DNA of 64,000 bases from Stenopsyche tienmushanensis (Eukaryota > Arthropoda > Insecta > Trichoptera > Stenopsychidae): the NCBI GenBank assembly GCA_008973525.1, contig WACJ01000217.1:1-64000 (forward strand), in the 5' to 3' direction. The translations under genes were made by a program, and so were the position numbers. Below the pieces are notes generated by a model that was not told where the DNA came from, searched no databases, and saw only the letters and a list, made by a program, of their open reading frames with translations. The stretch's first letter is position 1, and the number at the start of each line of letters is the position of its first letter. Shown one piece after another: positions 36,740 to 47,639 of the stretch.

Positions 36740-39499
36740 TTGAAGCTTTTATCGCATAATTTGTGGTGTGTTACGCATGTGCGAGTGGGAATGAGTCGAC
36801 CAGTAGTCTTGGCCTAGGGATCTTTCTGCCAGCTTATTTAATCTCATAATTGTGGATATTTACTCGTTCATAATAAAAATCTTGACAAAAACTTTTTGAT
36901 ATTAACCCCAAATATTTTTTCTTCATTTTAGGGCTGTAAAATGGACTGCAAAAATTTATTTGCTACACCTGCAGACTACCCTAAGTGGAGTAGAATCGTG
37001 ACACACAAATTACAAAAATATGTCGACGGAAGTTATTTAAGGTCGGAAAACGCGCTGTTGAAAATTTCATATAGATTCGTGACTCACTCTAAATAATTTA
37101 ATGAGAAACGAGGTTGTATATTTTTCTTCACATGATATATGTCGCAACCATAAAAAGCCTAATGGCTTTGACAATGGCTCTAATGAAATTAAAAATACGA
37201 AAAAAAGCCCACACATCAGCCGAAAGCCCCAAGTGCCAACATTACTTACTTATTTATATATTGTTCCACGAATAAAAAAATACTAATACGCCAACTGAAT
37301 AATTTATATGGCAGTCAAATGATATAGTTGTCTAGTTGCTGACTTGGCTAATAACAGTTACCGTACTAGTTAAGCTGGATGTAGAATGGCACCTGAACAA
37401 AGTTCTTGGCCACAGGGTAATTTATCATTCATAATACATATGTGGCTTGATAAATTCGATCGGCCAAACTAACGAAACGCTAATTTATATGAATTATTGC
37501 CAAGAGATATGAAAGAAACGCCTGGAATGAAACCCGCATTAAAAATTTAAGGTTCCTTTGCCGGTTTTTTCCAGCCAAGGTCAGATACGCACAAAGAGTT
37601 ACTTTGTCGGTTTTTTTTTCTGCGAACTATTAATTATTAAAGCAGTGGGCTCTGAAAGATACTTTAAATTTACACGTCGAAAGACCCATTAGTCCGTTAT
37701 ATAATACTTTTTCAGGATTATCCTAATGGATTGTAAGCCAATGTGAGTATGCGGATGGACTGAAAAAAACGTATCCCCGGAAAAAATTATGCGACCTCTT
37801 CAACATTCATTATGGCCAAAAAACATTATTTTCAATATTAATTTAACCCAAATTATGTGATTTATAGTGAATTTATGGTGGGTTGTCTTCTGCTATTACA
37901 GTACAGCTTGCTGAATTTATGCAGCAAAAACCATGACATTGGCGTTGTTCCGCAGCCAAAAAAATATATAAATGCTTATGGATTTTTTTTAGAAAGAGAT
38001 ATAGAATATAATTGAGCTCATTTTGAGTCTTCGTTTTGGCAAGCAAACATATTTTTTTCTTTGTATTTCTTATGCAAACATTATTTTTGGACGCTTAATA
38101 TTACAACAAATACGAATGCTAATTGATCATGGATCCAAGTAACATAGCATTTGCCTAAAATATTATTATATCAAGTAAAATTATTTTAAGACTGTCAAAA
38201 CTCATCGAAAATCTTAAGGATTCTCAAAACATAATTATAAGAATTTATTGCAGACTATTCATAGACTTTGATAGTTATAGAGATTGATATTAACACATTT
38301 TTGTCGGGAAACCACCGCGTGACATTTTTTTTTCCAACGGGCACAAAACGAAAATAAATCGCTTATAAAATTTATAAATACTCAAAATATCTCAATAATT
38401 TGGCAATTATATTACTCATTGTGTATATCATAACAAATATAGTAAATCACTCAATTGTAGACTTTTTTGATATGAAGACACAACTATAAATGATCTCAAA
38501 CAGGAATCTCTAATTCCAATTTTAAATCAAAACATCGCTGGTTAAGTTAACTTTTATTTAAATGATCATAAAATTTACGAACGAAATGTACATTAAAATA
38601 TACCCAAAAGCTTTTTGGTATTGGTGATTTTTGTCAGAAATGATAAGAACGAAATTAACGGCCCCAATGGGTCCGTTTACCATCGGTTCGTAGCAGAGGT
38701 CTACATCGGAGATATACAGGGTTAACGAAAAAATACAAATATTGGCTACGAAACCACGGTTACGAGATTGTAGAAACCGGCCACGGCCAAGACCATTGGT
38801 CAAATCCCAAAATTTTATTGACTCTTATTTTAGATTACTGACCTAACACTGAACTCAAACTCAAACTAATTGATTCTCAATGGCTCTCTGCGCCTCTTCT
38901 GTATTAATATCTCCTGAAGCTTTCGTACCGATATCGTTTTCATAATCTTCGGGATTATTATTGAAAACTTTAACCTCTATTATTCATGATGTTTTGAGAC
39001 CAGGCGCTTGTTTTAGTCATTAAACCACGAGTATCACTGTTATTACTCTGAAAGAATTTGGTTTTTAAACCATAACTGGTGTTTAAATTATGTCTCATGT
39101 ATTGTTCTGGATTGGCGTCCACGTTCTTCTGTTTGTAATTTTCTTATATTTTTCCTCTGTACATTACAATACCTTCCCGAATATAACGTGCTAAAAACAA
39201 AATAGCCGTGATATAATATGTGTATCATAATTTAATCAATTATTTTAGCCGATGGTACTACATGAGTATCACGTCCAACATTCTGCCTTTTTTAATAAAA
39301 AATCACATAATATTATGCCTAATTAAAAAGATAATCAATTTAGTGATAAGTGAATGTGTAAGGAAATGTGTTAAGCTCATTAATCTTCATCTTCTTAGTC
39401 TAGTTTATAAAGTTCTGTTTAACTTCTGTTGAACTACTTCAAAACAAGGAATATTTTACACATAATTTTGGCCTTGATTAGTTCTTAGAATTTATACGT
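36740..39499. other. Non-coding DNA, no supported gene
   Basis: An 81-codon minus-strand frame at 38558-38803 is unusually polar for the local AT content but matches nothing I know. At 37686-37760 an acceptor-like CTTTTTCAG and a donor-like GTGAGTATG lie 27 nt apart on the plus strand; the donor context is poor. Confidence 0.35.
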
Positions 39500-39503
39500 T
39501 TAA

Positions 39504-39658
39504 CCTTTCCTTAACCATGATGTATTTACTACGAATTGACTCTAATAACGGGTATATAGATATGAAATATAATAGATATGTGGTTCAGAATTTCATATGG
39601 TGTATCAAATACATATCACCGTAGCGTATGGGCGTTTTTTAGCATGGCAAGGGAAAAG
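39504..39658. mobile_element. 155-bp TTAA miniature element
   Basis: TTAA at 39500-39503 and 39659-39662 flank inverted ends CCTTTCCTTAACCATG and CATGGCAAGGGAAAAG. The interior ATGTATTTACTAC and GAAATATAATAGATA are shared with repeat B, so repeat B seems to contain one half of such an element. Confidence 0.8.
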
Positions 39659-39662
39659 TTAA

Positions 39663-41546
39663 GAGAACCATTTGAATTAACCTAAGGAAAACAGTTTTTA
39701 ATCGTGGAAAAATATTAAGGCTTTCAAATGAGAATAAACCCTTAAATGATTTTAAGTTTATATTTGATTAAAATAAAATAAATATATTTTTATTATTATA
39801 AAGCATTGAACTTTGAAACAAGATTTATAGTCTATTACTAAGGTTTGATCTAAGATTTTATAGCAATTGGTTTTAAATCCATCACGACGCGATCGATAAT
39901 TTAATAATACAAAATTAAGCCCAGCGGATCTGGACATTATTCTTCAGTAATTCGCCAACTTTCACCGATGACATTTAGCTTCTTCGAATTGAGATTTTCC
40001 ATAAATCAAGAATTATACAACCTGTAACAATTTATCGACATCATTATTCAAAACACTCGGAAGTGACCGATCAGAAAATGCAAAACGAGTAGGAAGCGGT
40101 CAATTTAATATTCCGATATTTGCCCAATAATATTACGTAAAAGAGCCCACAATCTATTATTTTAGAGAGAAGAAAACACAAAAAACTGAGCGATGCTCAA
40201 ATATTATGCATAATTTATAACCAGTGTTGCTCAACAAGCCATCGACGAGCCGAGAAAATGTATTTCCGCCGAGCTATAGTTTAGTTTTAAACCGAGCGTA
40301 AGCTCTTTATGTGATCGCATTAGAAATTCTCGCCGTGAGCTTTTAGGATTAAGCGAAAGCTCCTGCTAAATCACGTCAATTATTCATATTTATTATATTT
40401 GAAATTCGTGAATTTAATTTTTCGATGGAAACGTCAGTTCTTTAATAAGTGCACGTCCAGAGGGTAGCATGTGGTCTTGGCATGTGCACACATAAAGGAT
40501 CTCATAGGGGGTGCTAAATCCTATGTCAGGTGACATCAAGCATCCAGCTTTTCAATTACGAATTCAAACTACCCTTCATAAATTTAGCACCGATATTGCA
40601 TTCATACAATATGAAAATATCGATATTGAATGTTATAAATTCGTCGATCGCTGAGATAAAAGGATCAATCAAGATCGAATCGAATTAATTTGGCCTCCAC
40701 GTTTCTTTAGCATGCAAAAATAATACAAACCACACTTCCTTATGTTCAAATTAAAGGACAAAAACCTCATGCTCACGATTATCCATTGTCAGTTCAAAAT
40801 AAAGAAGTGGTGTTATGATTACAATGTCGTTATTTAGAGCGAGGCTACCGAATCACATGTGGCCTTATGTTAATAAAAGCACATTAAGCTCTAATCGGTT
40901 TCTCTGATTTGTTAACAAGAAAATTTATAATAGTAATAATTAATTTACAAAATGTATCCAAGCGCATAAATAACCTTTCCAATGCCCCGATATCCTTATC
41001 CGAATTTTTGCTTTCTAATCAATTTGAATCGTGAACGAAAATCGATTCGGAATGATCGATCGTGGTTCCATTGCGATTTAGAAGGAAGAGAATGGATTAT
41101 CTTTGGATTGACTATCCTCACAAAAAGGAAGCAACCTTCCATGGCAAGGACGTCACGCCTCATTATAGACAATCATCGATTGAAGCCTTATTTTTTCCAT
41201 CGTTTGTCTCGTTGTAATGAGCTTGAATAATGGGTGTTTCCTTTGGACAATCGGCAATTTAATGCCCGATTTTTTGTCCGCATTAATAATTGTATGCAAA
41301 AAATCTAAGCTGGGAGCCATTAGTTTTGGCCAAATTAGTGCTAATATTTTAACGTCAATAATATAGTGTTGTGAATAATATTCACACACAACTTGACTTA
41401 ATTTGGTTAAATAAAAATACCTACTGCTTATGTTTTATGGCAATAGATGGCTCTTATACACATTTAAAATATATTTTAATGTGATAAATATAATTAATAT
41501 ATATGTATTTGATAATTCATAGTCATCTTTATCAATATAAATAATA
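39663..41546. other. Non-coding DNA, no recognised feature
   Basis: The 82-codon plus-strand frame at 40982-41230 and its opposed neighbour (41153-41389) lie in slightly richer sequence and have no recognisable product. Confidence 0.45.
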
Positions 41547-41550
41547 TTAA

Positions 41551-41600
41551 TCCTTTCAGTGCACGACGCATCTATTTTTAGGCACACACATTGTCCGACT
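41551..41600 (+). mobile_element. Solo TTAA element end
   Basis: TTAA at 41547-41550 is followed by TCCTTTCAGTGCACGACGC, resembling the other TTAA termini. The partner end was not found. Confidence 0.35.
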
Positions 41601-41632
41601 AATACGTTCTATTCGAGTACTTGTTTTTATAT

Positions 41633-42640
41633 CAGGGCTTTGAACCGGAACTGAACTAATTGATAAATATCGGTTTTATCGGTTCGGAACACGTCTTATG
41701 AGAAAGAAGATTTGATCGATTTTTTCATTGACATAATATGTGATCATCATCATTCTTGTTCAATTTTTTTATTGTATGCAACTATTAATATTTTAATGTT
41801 TACTTTATAATTTCAAAGCTTAAATTTTTAAGAATAAATTCTTTAAATAAAATTTTAATTATTTACGGAGTCATAGTTATTTTAGTGATACGGCAACTAA
41901 GCTGGTACCACCAGAAAACTACTTTTTTAAACACAGTTGACATAATATCTCAAATTTAAATCAATTGATTTACTTCAAATTTAATAAAAAAAATTCTTAT
42001 ATTATTTTCTATCGTTCCTACCAGATTTAAGGCAAAATTTTATTTTTAACTATTTAAAAAAAAACTAAACTGAAAAAATGAGGCCAAAAAATGATTTTTT
42101 TTTAAACAGTCGTCATGTTGTCTAAATAAAATTATTATTTTATTTTTGAGGTAGGGGTTATTGCCACATCTATACTTATTAAGAATCTTTTTATATTATT
42201 TATTTTAAATAACTAAAAGGGTTGGAATTTTGTCAACCAAGATACGCCTTCTTTTTTATGTATTTTGTTTAGGTTATCTTTTCCTATTTGTTTGCTATGT
42301 ACCCAGACTTATATAATTCCACTTCTAATTATTATACTTTCAATTAATTATTTATATTATATTAGTCACAATCTCTAGAAAAAAAATCGTTATTATTCGT
42401 TAAAAAACCATTATTTTTCCCGGAACGAAAACTGTAACCGAACCGATATAAACGTTTAGAACTGAATCGGAACGAAATTAACGAAAACGAACTACACGAA
42501 GGCTTGCGCCGTTTAGATCCTTTTATTTTATTTGTCAAATAAAACAAGGCTTCAAACCGTTATTTTTTTCATTTCGTTTTTCGTTCCGGCAAAAATAGCG
42601 GTTTTATCAGTTTTCGGTTTCGTTCCGCTTTGAAGACCTG
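41633..42640. mobile_element. hAT-like non-autonomous element, about 1.0 kb
   Basis: The left end CAGGGCTTTGAACCGGAAC and the right end GTTCCGCTTTGAAGACCTG are inverted repeats with several mismatches. The interior is AT-rich with blocks of AACCGAAC and GGTTTTATCAG motifs near the ends and no transposase. CAG(G)G..CCTG ends fit the hAT superfamily, but the 8-bp flanks do not match, so the call rests on the ends alone. Most of it recurs at 59.96-60.83 kb. Confidence 0.6.
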
Positions 42641-42935
42641 AATTAAATATCAATATTCATAGTAAATTCTATAGATATTGACTTAATGAAAACTCAAAAA
42701 AATTTTAGACGAAAATTCATAAACTAAAACATTAAATAAGAGTCAATAATATCAAACAGCATTTTTTTTAAATTCCTCTTTACTTCAAAATATGGATTTA
42801 TAATTAGTAATAAGTGGATATTTTGGTCACAAACATGCATTATTTTTAGCTTTGCATACGCATACATCTGCCGCCTTCCGCATCAACTTACATACGCACG
42901 TGCATATCCAAATCGAATCATATTCTCCGACATCC
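41830..42935. repeat. Duplicated segment, copy 1 (partner 59.96-61.13 kb)
   Basis: From about 41830 the sequence aligns by eye with 59960-61130, including the hAT-like right half and about 290 bp beyond its end (blocks ATTCATAGTAAATTCTATAG, ATATGGATTTATAATTAG, TACATACGCACGTGCATATC). The shared part beyond the TIR means the duplicated unit is larger than the hAT-like element. A third, partial copy of the left part lies at 48.34-48.66 kb. Confidence 0.75.
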
Positions 42936-42939
42936 GTTC

Positions 42940-44100
42940 GATATTTTGTATCAATATGCTCGTTTTGAAGCACTGGCGATCCTTTTCAATCATCGTTTAT
43001 AAAACCGGTTTTATATATATGACGATGAATGAATTTCTTTAATTGACACTCGGATCGACAAACGATGAATTACAATCCCAAAAAAAAAACTTTCTTTGTA
43101 CAATATGACACACATTCCAGCGATGACATACATTTCGACGTCATTTAATGCCTTTTTAATACAGCCGATTCTGTGCTAGAAGGCTGTGTCACAAAATAAT
43201 TAAAACCTATCAGCGCACTGTCAGCATCAAAAAGCCGACATTCGCGAATAATTGTTTTTTTTTTTGTAATGCCATTATTTTTTTCAAGTACGCCATTTAG
43301 GTGGTGATTTGCAAATTTTTTGATCGAAGCATTTTTGAATTATTTTTTGACACTTTGTGCGCAGTGCGAAAATAAATTTGACCTTTGGCATGGGAGGGTT
43401 GTGAAGAAAGTTGATTTTGACACATGAAAGCAACTAATTGTTTCGTGGCATTTGATAAAAAAATGGGCTTAAATTCGTTTTTGTTCTTTATGGTAATGTA
43501 TTCCGAAATTGATCAATGGAAGTGTGACGCATAAATATATTCGCGTACTGAAAAAATAAATGGATGGCACAAAGTTGCTGAAATGAAATGTTTTTTTTGG
43601 AAAGCTAATGATACTTATACCATTTTAGCTATGAACGTAAGTCTTGATATAAACTAAAATAAATTTTGTACATTAAGAATGAAGTTTTCCTTCTTTCAGT
43701 AATTCGATTATCTGAGTTGTACCGTGACATTTTTTTTTCTTGACATTTGGGTCATTTACAAGTTATGAATAATGAATACCCTAACAAGAATTTTGTTGAA
43801 TATTCAATAAGATCACATTATATATTATAAAAATAACCATCTTTTCTAAATTTCTATGCCCTTGGTTCTTCTTTCTATATGCTGCGAGATATACTGCTGT
43901 GAGTTAATTTCAAGCCTTTTTGCTATAAAACGCGAGAAAAAATAATTGGAAATAATATAAATAATTCAATATTAGTATTTGATGCATGTATTTATGAAAT
44001 TCAATAATATCAACTGTATTTAATTGACTGGGGAGTCTGTTGCTAATTCGGAACAGCGAGTGACCCGCAAAAAATCCGATTTAGTCGGATCATAATTTTA
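42940..44100. other. AT-rich non-coding DNA
   Basis: Nothing recognised. A strong pyrimidine tract ending TTTTTTCAG on the minus strand near 43551-43565 has no convincing donor after it. Confidence 0.45.
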
Positions 44101-44144
44101 GTTGCAACAAGATTGATGTAAGTTGATCAAAATTATTCAAAATT

Positions 44145-44515
44145 ATGTACGATGAAATAATTAGTGAACATAATGCACTTTTATTACATACTGAAATTAG
44201 ATGGTTATCCAGACTAAAAGCCCTATTGAAGCTTTATGAATATCGTACAAAATTATTTAAGGCACCGAGTATTTCGGGGAATATTCTGGGAACTGAATCA
44301 AATCTTCCACGTTTAATAAATCCTGCATATCAAGCAGATATTTTAGCAATTAAATTCTAAATTAGTTGAAGAAATTTTTAAAGTATTTTTTGAACACTTA
44401 TGTGACTTAAAAACTCTTTTTTTTTTCTGAAAATTATTGAAGATGATTCTTAGATATGGAATCCATTTTATGTGACAGCTAATTCAGCAGGCTTAACTTT
44501 TTATGTTTTTTTTTA
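44145..44515 (+). pseudogene. hAT transposase C-terminal relic (ZBED5/GTF2IRD2-like)
   Basis: A 71-codon frame (44145-44360) contains LLLHTEIRWLSR, the well-known (L)L(F/L)HTE(V/I)RWLSRG block of hAT transposases in the ZBED5, FAM200 and GTF2IRD2 group, preceded by an EHNA segment in the right place. After stops, 44440-44510 reads EDDS, then WNPFYVTANSAGL, the usual C-terminal W.(R)NPF block. The region in between is frameshifted and shortened and the N-terminal parts are absent, so it is dead. Whether the hAT-like end repeats elsewhere in the window belong to this element is unknown. Confidence 0.75.
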
Positions 44516-44524
44516 ATTGTTTAA

Positions 44525-45503
44525 CACAAGAGGATTCAAATATAATCCGGAATTTTACTGTACAAATTTATGGGTATCTTATTTTTCAACATAGCTCTCT
44601 TCACTACAAAAAAATTATCGGATAGGAAGTTTCTTGATCCTGCTTGCAGACAAAAATCAAAAAGTAGTATTCTCTGTTGCGCAACGCTTAACTATTCGTT
44701 TTCTCATACACAAAGGTGTGAAATCGAGTGGAATTTTTGAAGAGACTTAAGGCACAGTTTGATGATGTTACTCTAAGTATTTTATTGCGCCCAAAAGATT
44801 CGTCAAGGTCTGAAAGTCGAGAAACAGTCTGCTGAAAAAATGATAACATTAGTTGAATCCGCAGCTCACGCTGTGCGGCGTACTCATAAAGGGAAATGTG
44901 GAACTGCTGATTTCAGAAGTAGGTGAAATCTATGCAAAACGCGCTCCCTTGATGTGTCAGTGATCCGAAATTTGGACCGGTTGGACACGGAAACCCTGTG
45001 GCCACTCCTTCTACTTTTAGAGTATTTAGGGCTTTTTGTAAAAGTTTTGGGGAAGAGTGCATCCCGGGGGCTTTCTACGACCGTAGAGGCCTTTCCTTGC
45101 AATTGGTAACAGTTAGTGGGCTTGCACCCTTTTTCGGGGCCGCGAGTGAGACTTGTTATCCTTCTTCTGCAAGACAACGCGCGGCTGTATACAGCAGCCG
45201 TTATTCGTGATAAAGTCACTCAATTGTATTAGGAAACTCTTGACCACCCACCTTGCAGTCCTAAATAACTCCCATGAGACTATGATTTGTTTGTTCCATT
45301 GAAAGAGGCATTAGGAGGGCAAAGAATTCAAAACAACGCTGCGGTCGAACAATACGTGCGCAACTGATTTTTAGAGCAGCCAGCAATAAATGTATTTCTA
45401 ATGAAGGGAACTGGGTAGAAAAATAAGATAATCCATTTGTATTTTTAAAAATTACTAATAATTTTTTTTATAGTAAAATTCCGGGTTATATTTGAATCCT
45501 TCG
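44525..45503 (+). mobile_element. Mariner family 2, longest copy (about 0.98 kb)
   Basis: The left end AGAGGATTCAAATATAATCC and the right end GGGTTATATTTGAATCCTTC form the TIR. The inverted similarity continues inward for several tens of bases (TTTGTACAG, AATAAGATA.CC), so the ends are long. The interior holds N-terminal and C-terminal parts of a transposase with a scrambled, partly GC-rich middle. TSDs are not clean. Confidence 0.85.
44730..45400 (+). pseudogene. Mariner family 2 transposase, multiply broken
   Basis: Near 44745-44830 the frame reads RLKAQFDDVTLS and then SRETVC, corresponding to the mariner N-terminal DNA-binding region. From 45164 another frame reads LLQDNARLYTAAVIRDKVTQ with the second catalytic Asp in QDNA, then ETLDHPPCSP, DYDLFVPLKEALGG with the third Asp, and VEQYVRN at the C-terminus. 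There are four in-frame stops in the last 77 codons. It is a dead DD34D-type transposase of a subfamily different from family 1 (DYDLFxPLKEALGG here, DPSDHNLFISFKN there). Confidence 0.8.
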
Positions 45504-45509
45504 CAGGAG

Positions 45510-46459
45510 GAAAAGTTCGAAAAATCCTATTCTATGTATGAATACATAAGATTAGGGATGTATAATAGTAGTGGATTTGATCTTCTTCGGGTCATGAAGG
45601 AGATCAGCATTCACTGTGCTAAAATTACATAATTTAACAAGGCGTAAGTGATGTCAATAATTGGCGAAAAGTCTAACAGGACTTTGCAGATGTCGGTAGA
45701 CGTGTAGATCAGGTTTTAAATGTCAATTGTCACGCCCAAATCTCAGCGGGTGATGTCAAACTCCCGTTTGATCCTTGCCGGTCGAGACGGACGAATAAGG
45801 TGGGCAAAGGCGACAAGCCGATATTCGATTCCATTTAAGTGTTTCAATGATAGCCGTGAAGTGGGTTAAGGACTCGTTGGTACAGTTGTTTTTGCAATGC
45901 AGTTTGTTGGTGCAAGATTACGGCTTGGTCCGGTCCGCCCACCTCTCTTAAGGATCACTGACCGGTTGCTGCTCTTGACCGGCCGCCACGGTCGGGGACA
46001 GCTCTCGACCGAATATGCCACACCGCACACCATTCACAAGGTGCTCACAAAACACATTATCCGATGCTGTTTTATTTTATTTTTAAAACCAGTATGTGAG
46101 TTATGATCGTTTATTCGAAAATATTGCGGAAACGAGTTGTAAATATCATGATATTAACATGTTTTTAGCAAAAATTCCTCGATGATCGCAAGACGGACGA
46201 ATTGCTTAGTATTCCTTCTTCTCCTTATTAAAATGCCATATCTGTTATCGAATGCAAGTCCTATTCATAGAAGACATTCTTAGGGAAATATTTTATCAAG
46301 TGGTGGTATGTCACTTGCTTTCCATATATGATTAAAGTAGGATATGATAATTTAAATAGGAATTTATAGAAATATGAGAATAGCGATCCAGAATATGATC
46401 CACTTTATCAACATTCAGCTTTTATCAATTAATTCATATTAAAAAATAATATAACTTAC
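45510..46459. other. Non-coding DNA with a GC-rich block of unknown type
   Basis: From 45700 to 46050 the sequence is GC-rich, with a 69-codon plus-strand frame (45897-46106) and several GACCGG motifs. I do not recognise a retrotransposon or gene. It may be a foreign or decayed coding segment. Confidence 0.3.
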
Positions 46460-46504
46460 CATTCAATGATCGATTGAAATGTCGAATTTCGTTGAAGAAC
46501 TGAT
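46460..46504 (-). CDS. Candidate 45-nt microexon, minus strand, phase 1-1
   Basis: On the minus strand a long pyrimidine-rich tract ending TTTTTTGTTTGTTTTCAG stops just before 46504, with a TTAAT branch-like motif upstream, and the donor AATG|GTAAGTTAT follows 46460. The 45 nt are a multiple of three. Two frames are open. The one with two leading and one trailing base reads QFFNEIRHFNRSLN, matching the phase of the candidate exon at 13168-13242. I do not recognise the peptide. The same frame stays open upstream to an ATG at 46712, so a longer first exon without the acceptor is an alternative. If real, it would be a cassette-type microexon of a gene read right to left. Confidence 0.4.
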
Positions 46505-46739
46505 CTGAAAACAAACAAAAAATCCCAATTAATAATGCATTTTCTACATGGATCTTCAACATTTTGCTTTCCAGCATTAATATTTTATCGAGCTGGTTCT
46601 TTTTAGTAGTCTTGTATACATATTTGTTTTGAAATAAAACCAGTTTTGTTGGTGCACGAACCTGCACGATCGTATTCGACGTGCTTTTCAAACATTCGAT
46701 AATAAAATACATAGAGAGCAGTTATTTGCTCTTCTGATA

Positions 46740-47538
46740 ACGAAGCAAATATTTATGCAACCTCATAAAATATTTATTAGGAAGATTCCACTTCCGTATT
46801 TATAGTGCAATTTTTCATAAATTTAATAATGCAAAATTTCCCCCCAAATCATAATATATACATATATATTCAATATCCACCCTATTTATTGGGTTAATCT
46901 TACAAACACCCTTCGATACGCTCACCCATATGACCCGCTGGGTGATCTTCAATAAATATGATTAAATTATCATCAAAATAAAATGAATTGCACGTGACTG
47001 CATTATTATAATAAATAAAATTATGTATGTCTGTCTGTTCCAAATGTAAATATTTTTACAGGTTTAAATCAATTTATCAATCAGTAGTATTTATATTTCA
47101 TCCGAATATTTTGAGAACCATAGATCAAGATTATCCTATGGTATTTATATACCAAATAAAAGCGGTACTGTGTAGCCAGTGATGCGTACCATTAAAAAAA
47201 ATAGAAGTAAAGCACTTACTGTTATACCTGTTAACCTACATTTTCTCTTTTATTTACTGTAAACTGTGCTTATAATCGAACACAATTACTGATGTAATTA
47301 TTTTTTTTATAAAAAAACATAGGTTGAATTTATTATTATTTTTTATTTTATTGAATTTTAGAATACGATTATTATATTTGATTTACGCGGTTTTTTATAG
47401 TCCTAAAATCCATTGCATCTATTTTTATAAATGTTTTTTATATATACATGTCAATGTCTGCAGTGTTCAAATGTTTTTATAAGATGAATGACTGAATAAT
47501 TGATGTGGTAGATCCCAGGTCATTGACGCAATTAATTA
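46740..47538. other. AT-rich non-coding DNA
   Basis: No gene or clear repeat. At about 47010-47035 an AAATTATGTATGTCTGTCTG motif loosely resembles Helitron heads, but no 3' end was found. Confidence 0.45.
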
Positions 47539-47542
47539 TTAA

Positions 47543-47630
47543 CCTTTTTATGAGTACAGTCGCGTATTTGCGATCGAATGGCCCAGAGAGTCGAATTGTA
47601 CGAATGATTAGTTGCGGACATTCAAATATA
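47543..47630 (+). mobile_element. TTAA miniature element family A, internally deleted
   Basis: TTAA at 47539-47542 is followed by CCTTTTTATGAGTACAG and TCGCGTATTTGCGATCG, then at about 47580 the sequence jumps to the family's 3' motifs (CCCAGAGAG, TTGTACGAATGATTAG, AATATAGC). About 300 bp of interior are missing. Confidence 0.75.
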
Positions 47631-47639
47631 GCTTGATTC

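Noticed and set aside
37716..37742. 27-nt plus-strand segment between CTTTTTCAG and CAAT|GTGAGTATG
   Set aside because: Short pyrimidine tract and poor donor context; two of three frames contain stops.
38558..38803. 81-codon minus-strand frame
   Set aside because: No recognisable family and no splice or promoter evidence; retained only as a note.
47010..47035. Possible Helitron head
   Set aside because: Only a loose match to ATGTATGTCTGTCTG-type starts, with no 3' hairpin and CTRR end found downstream.
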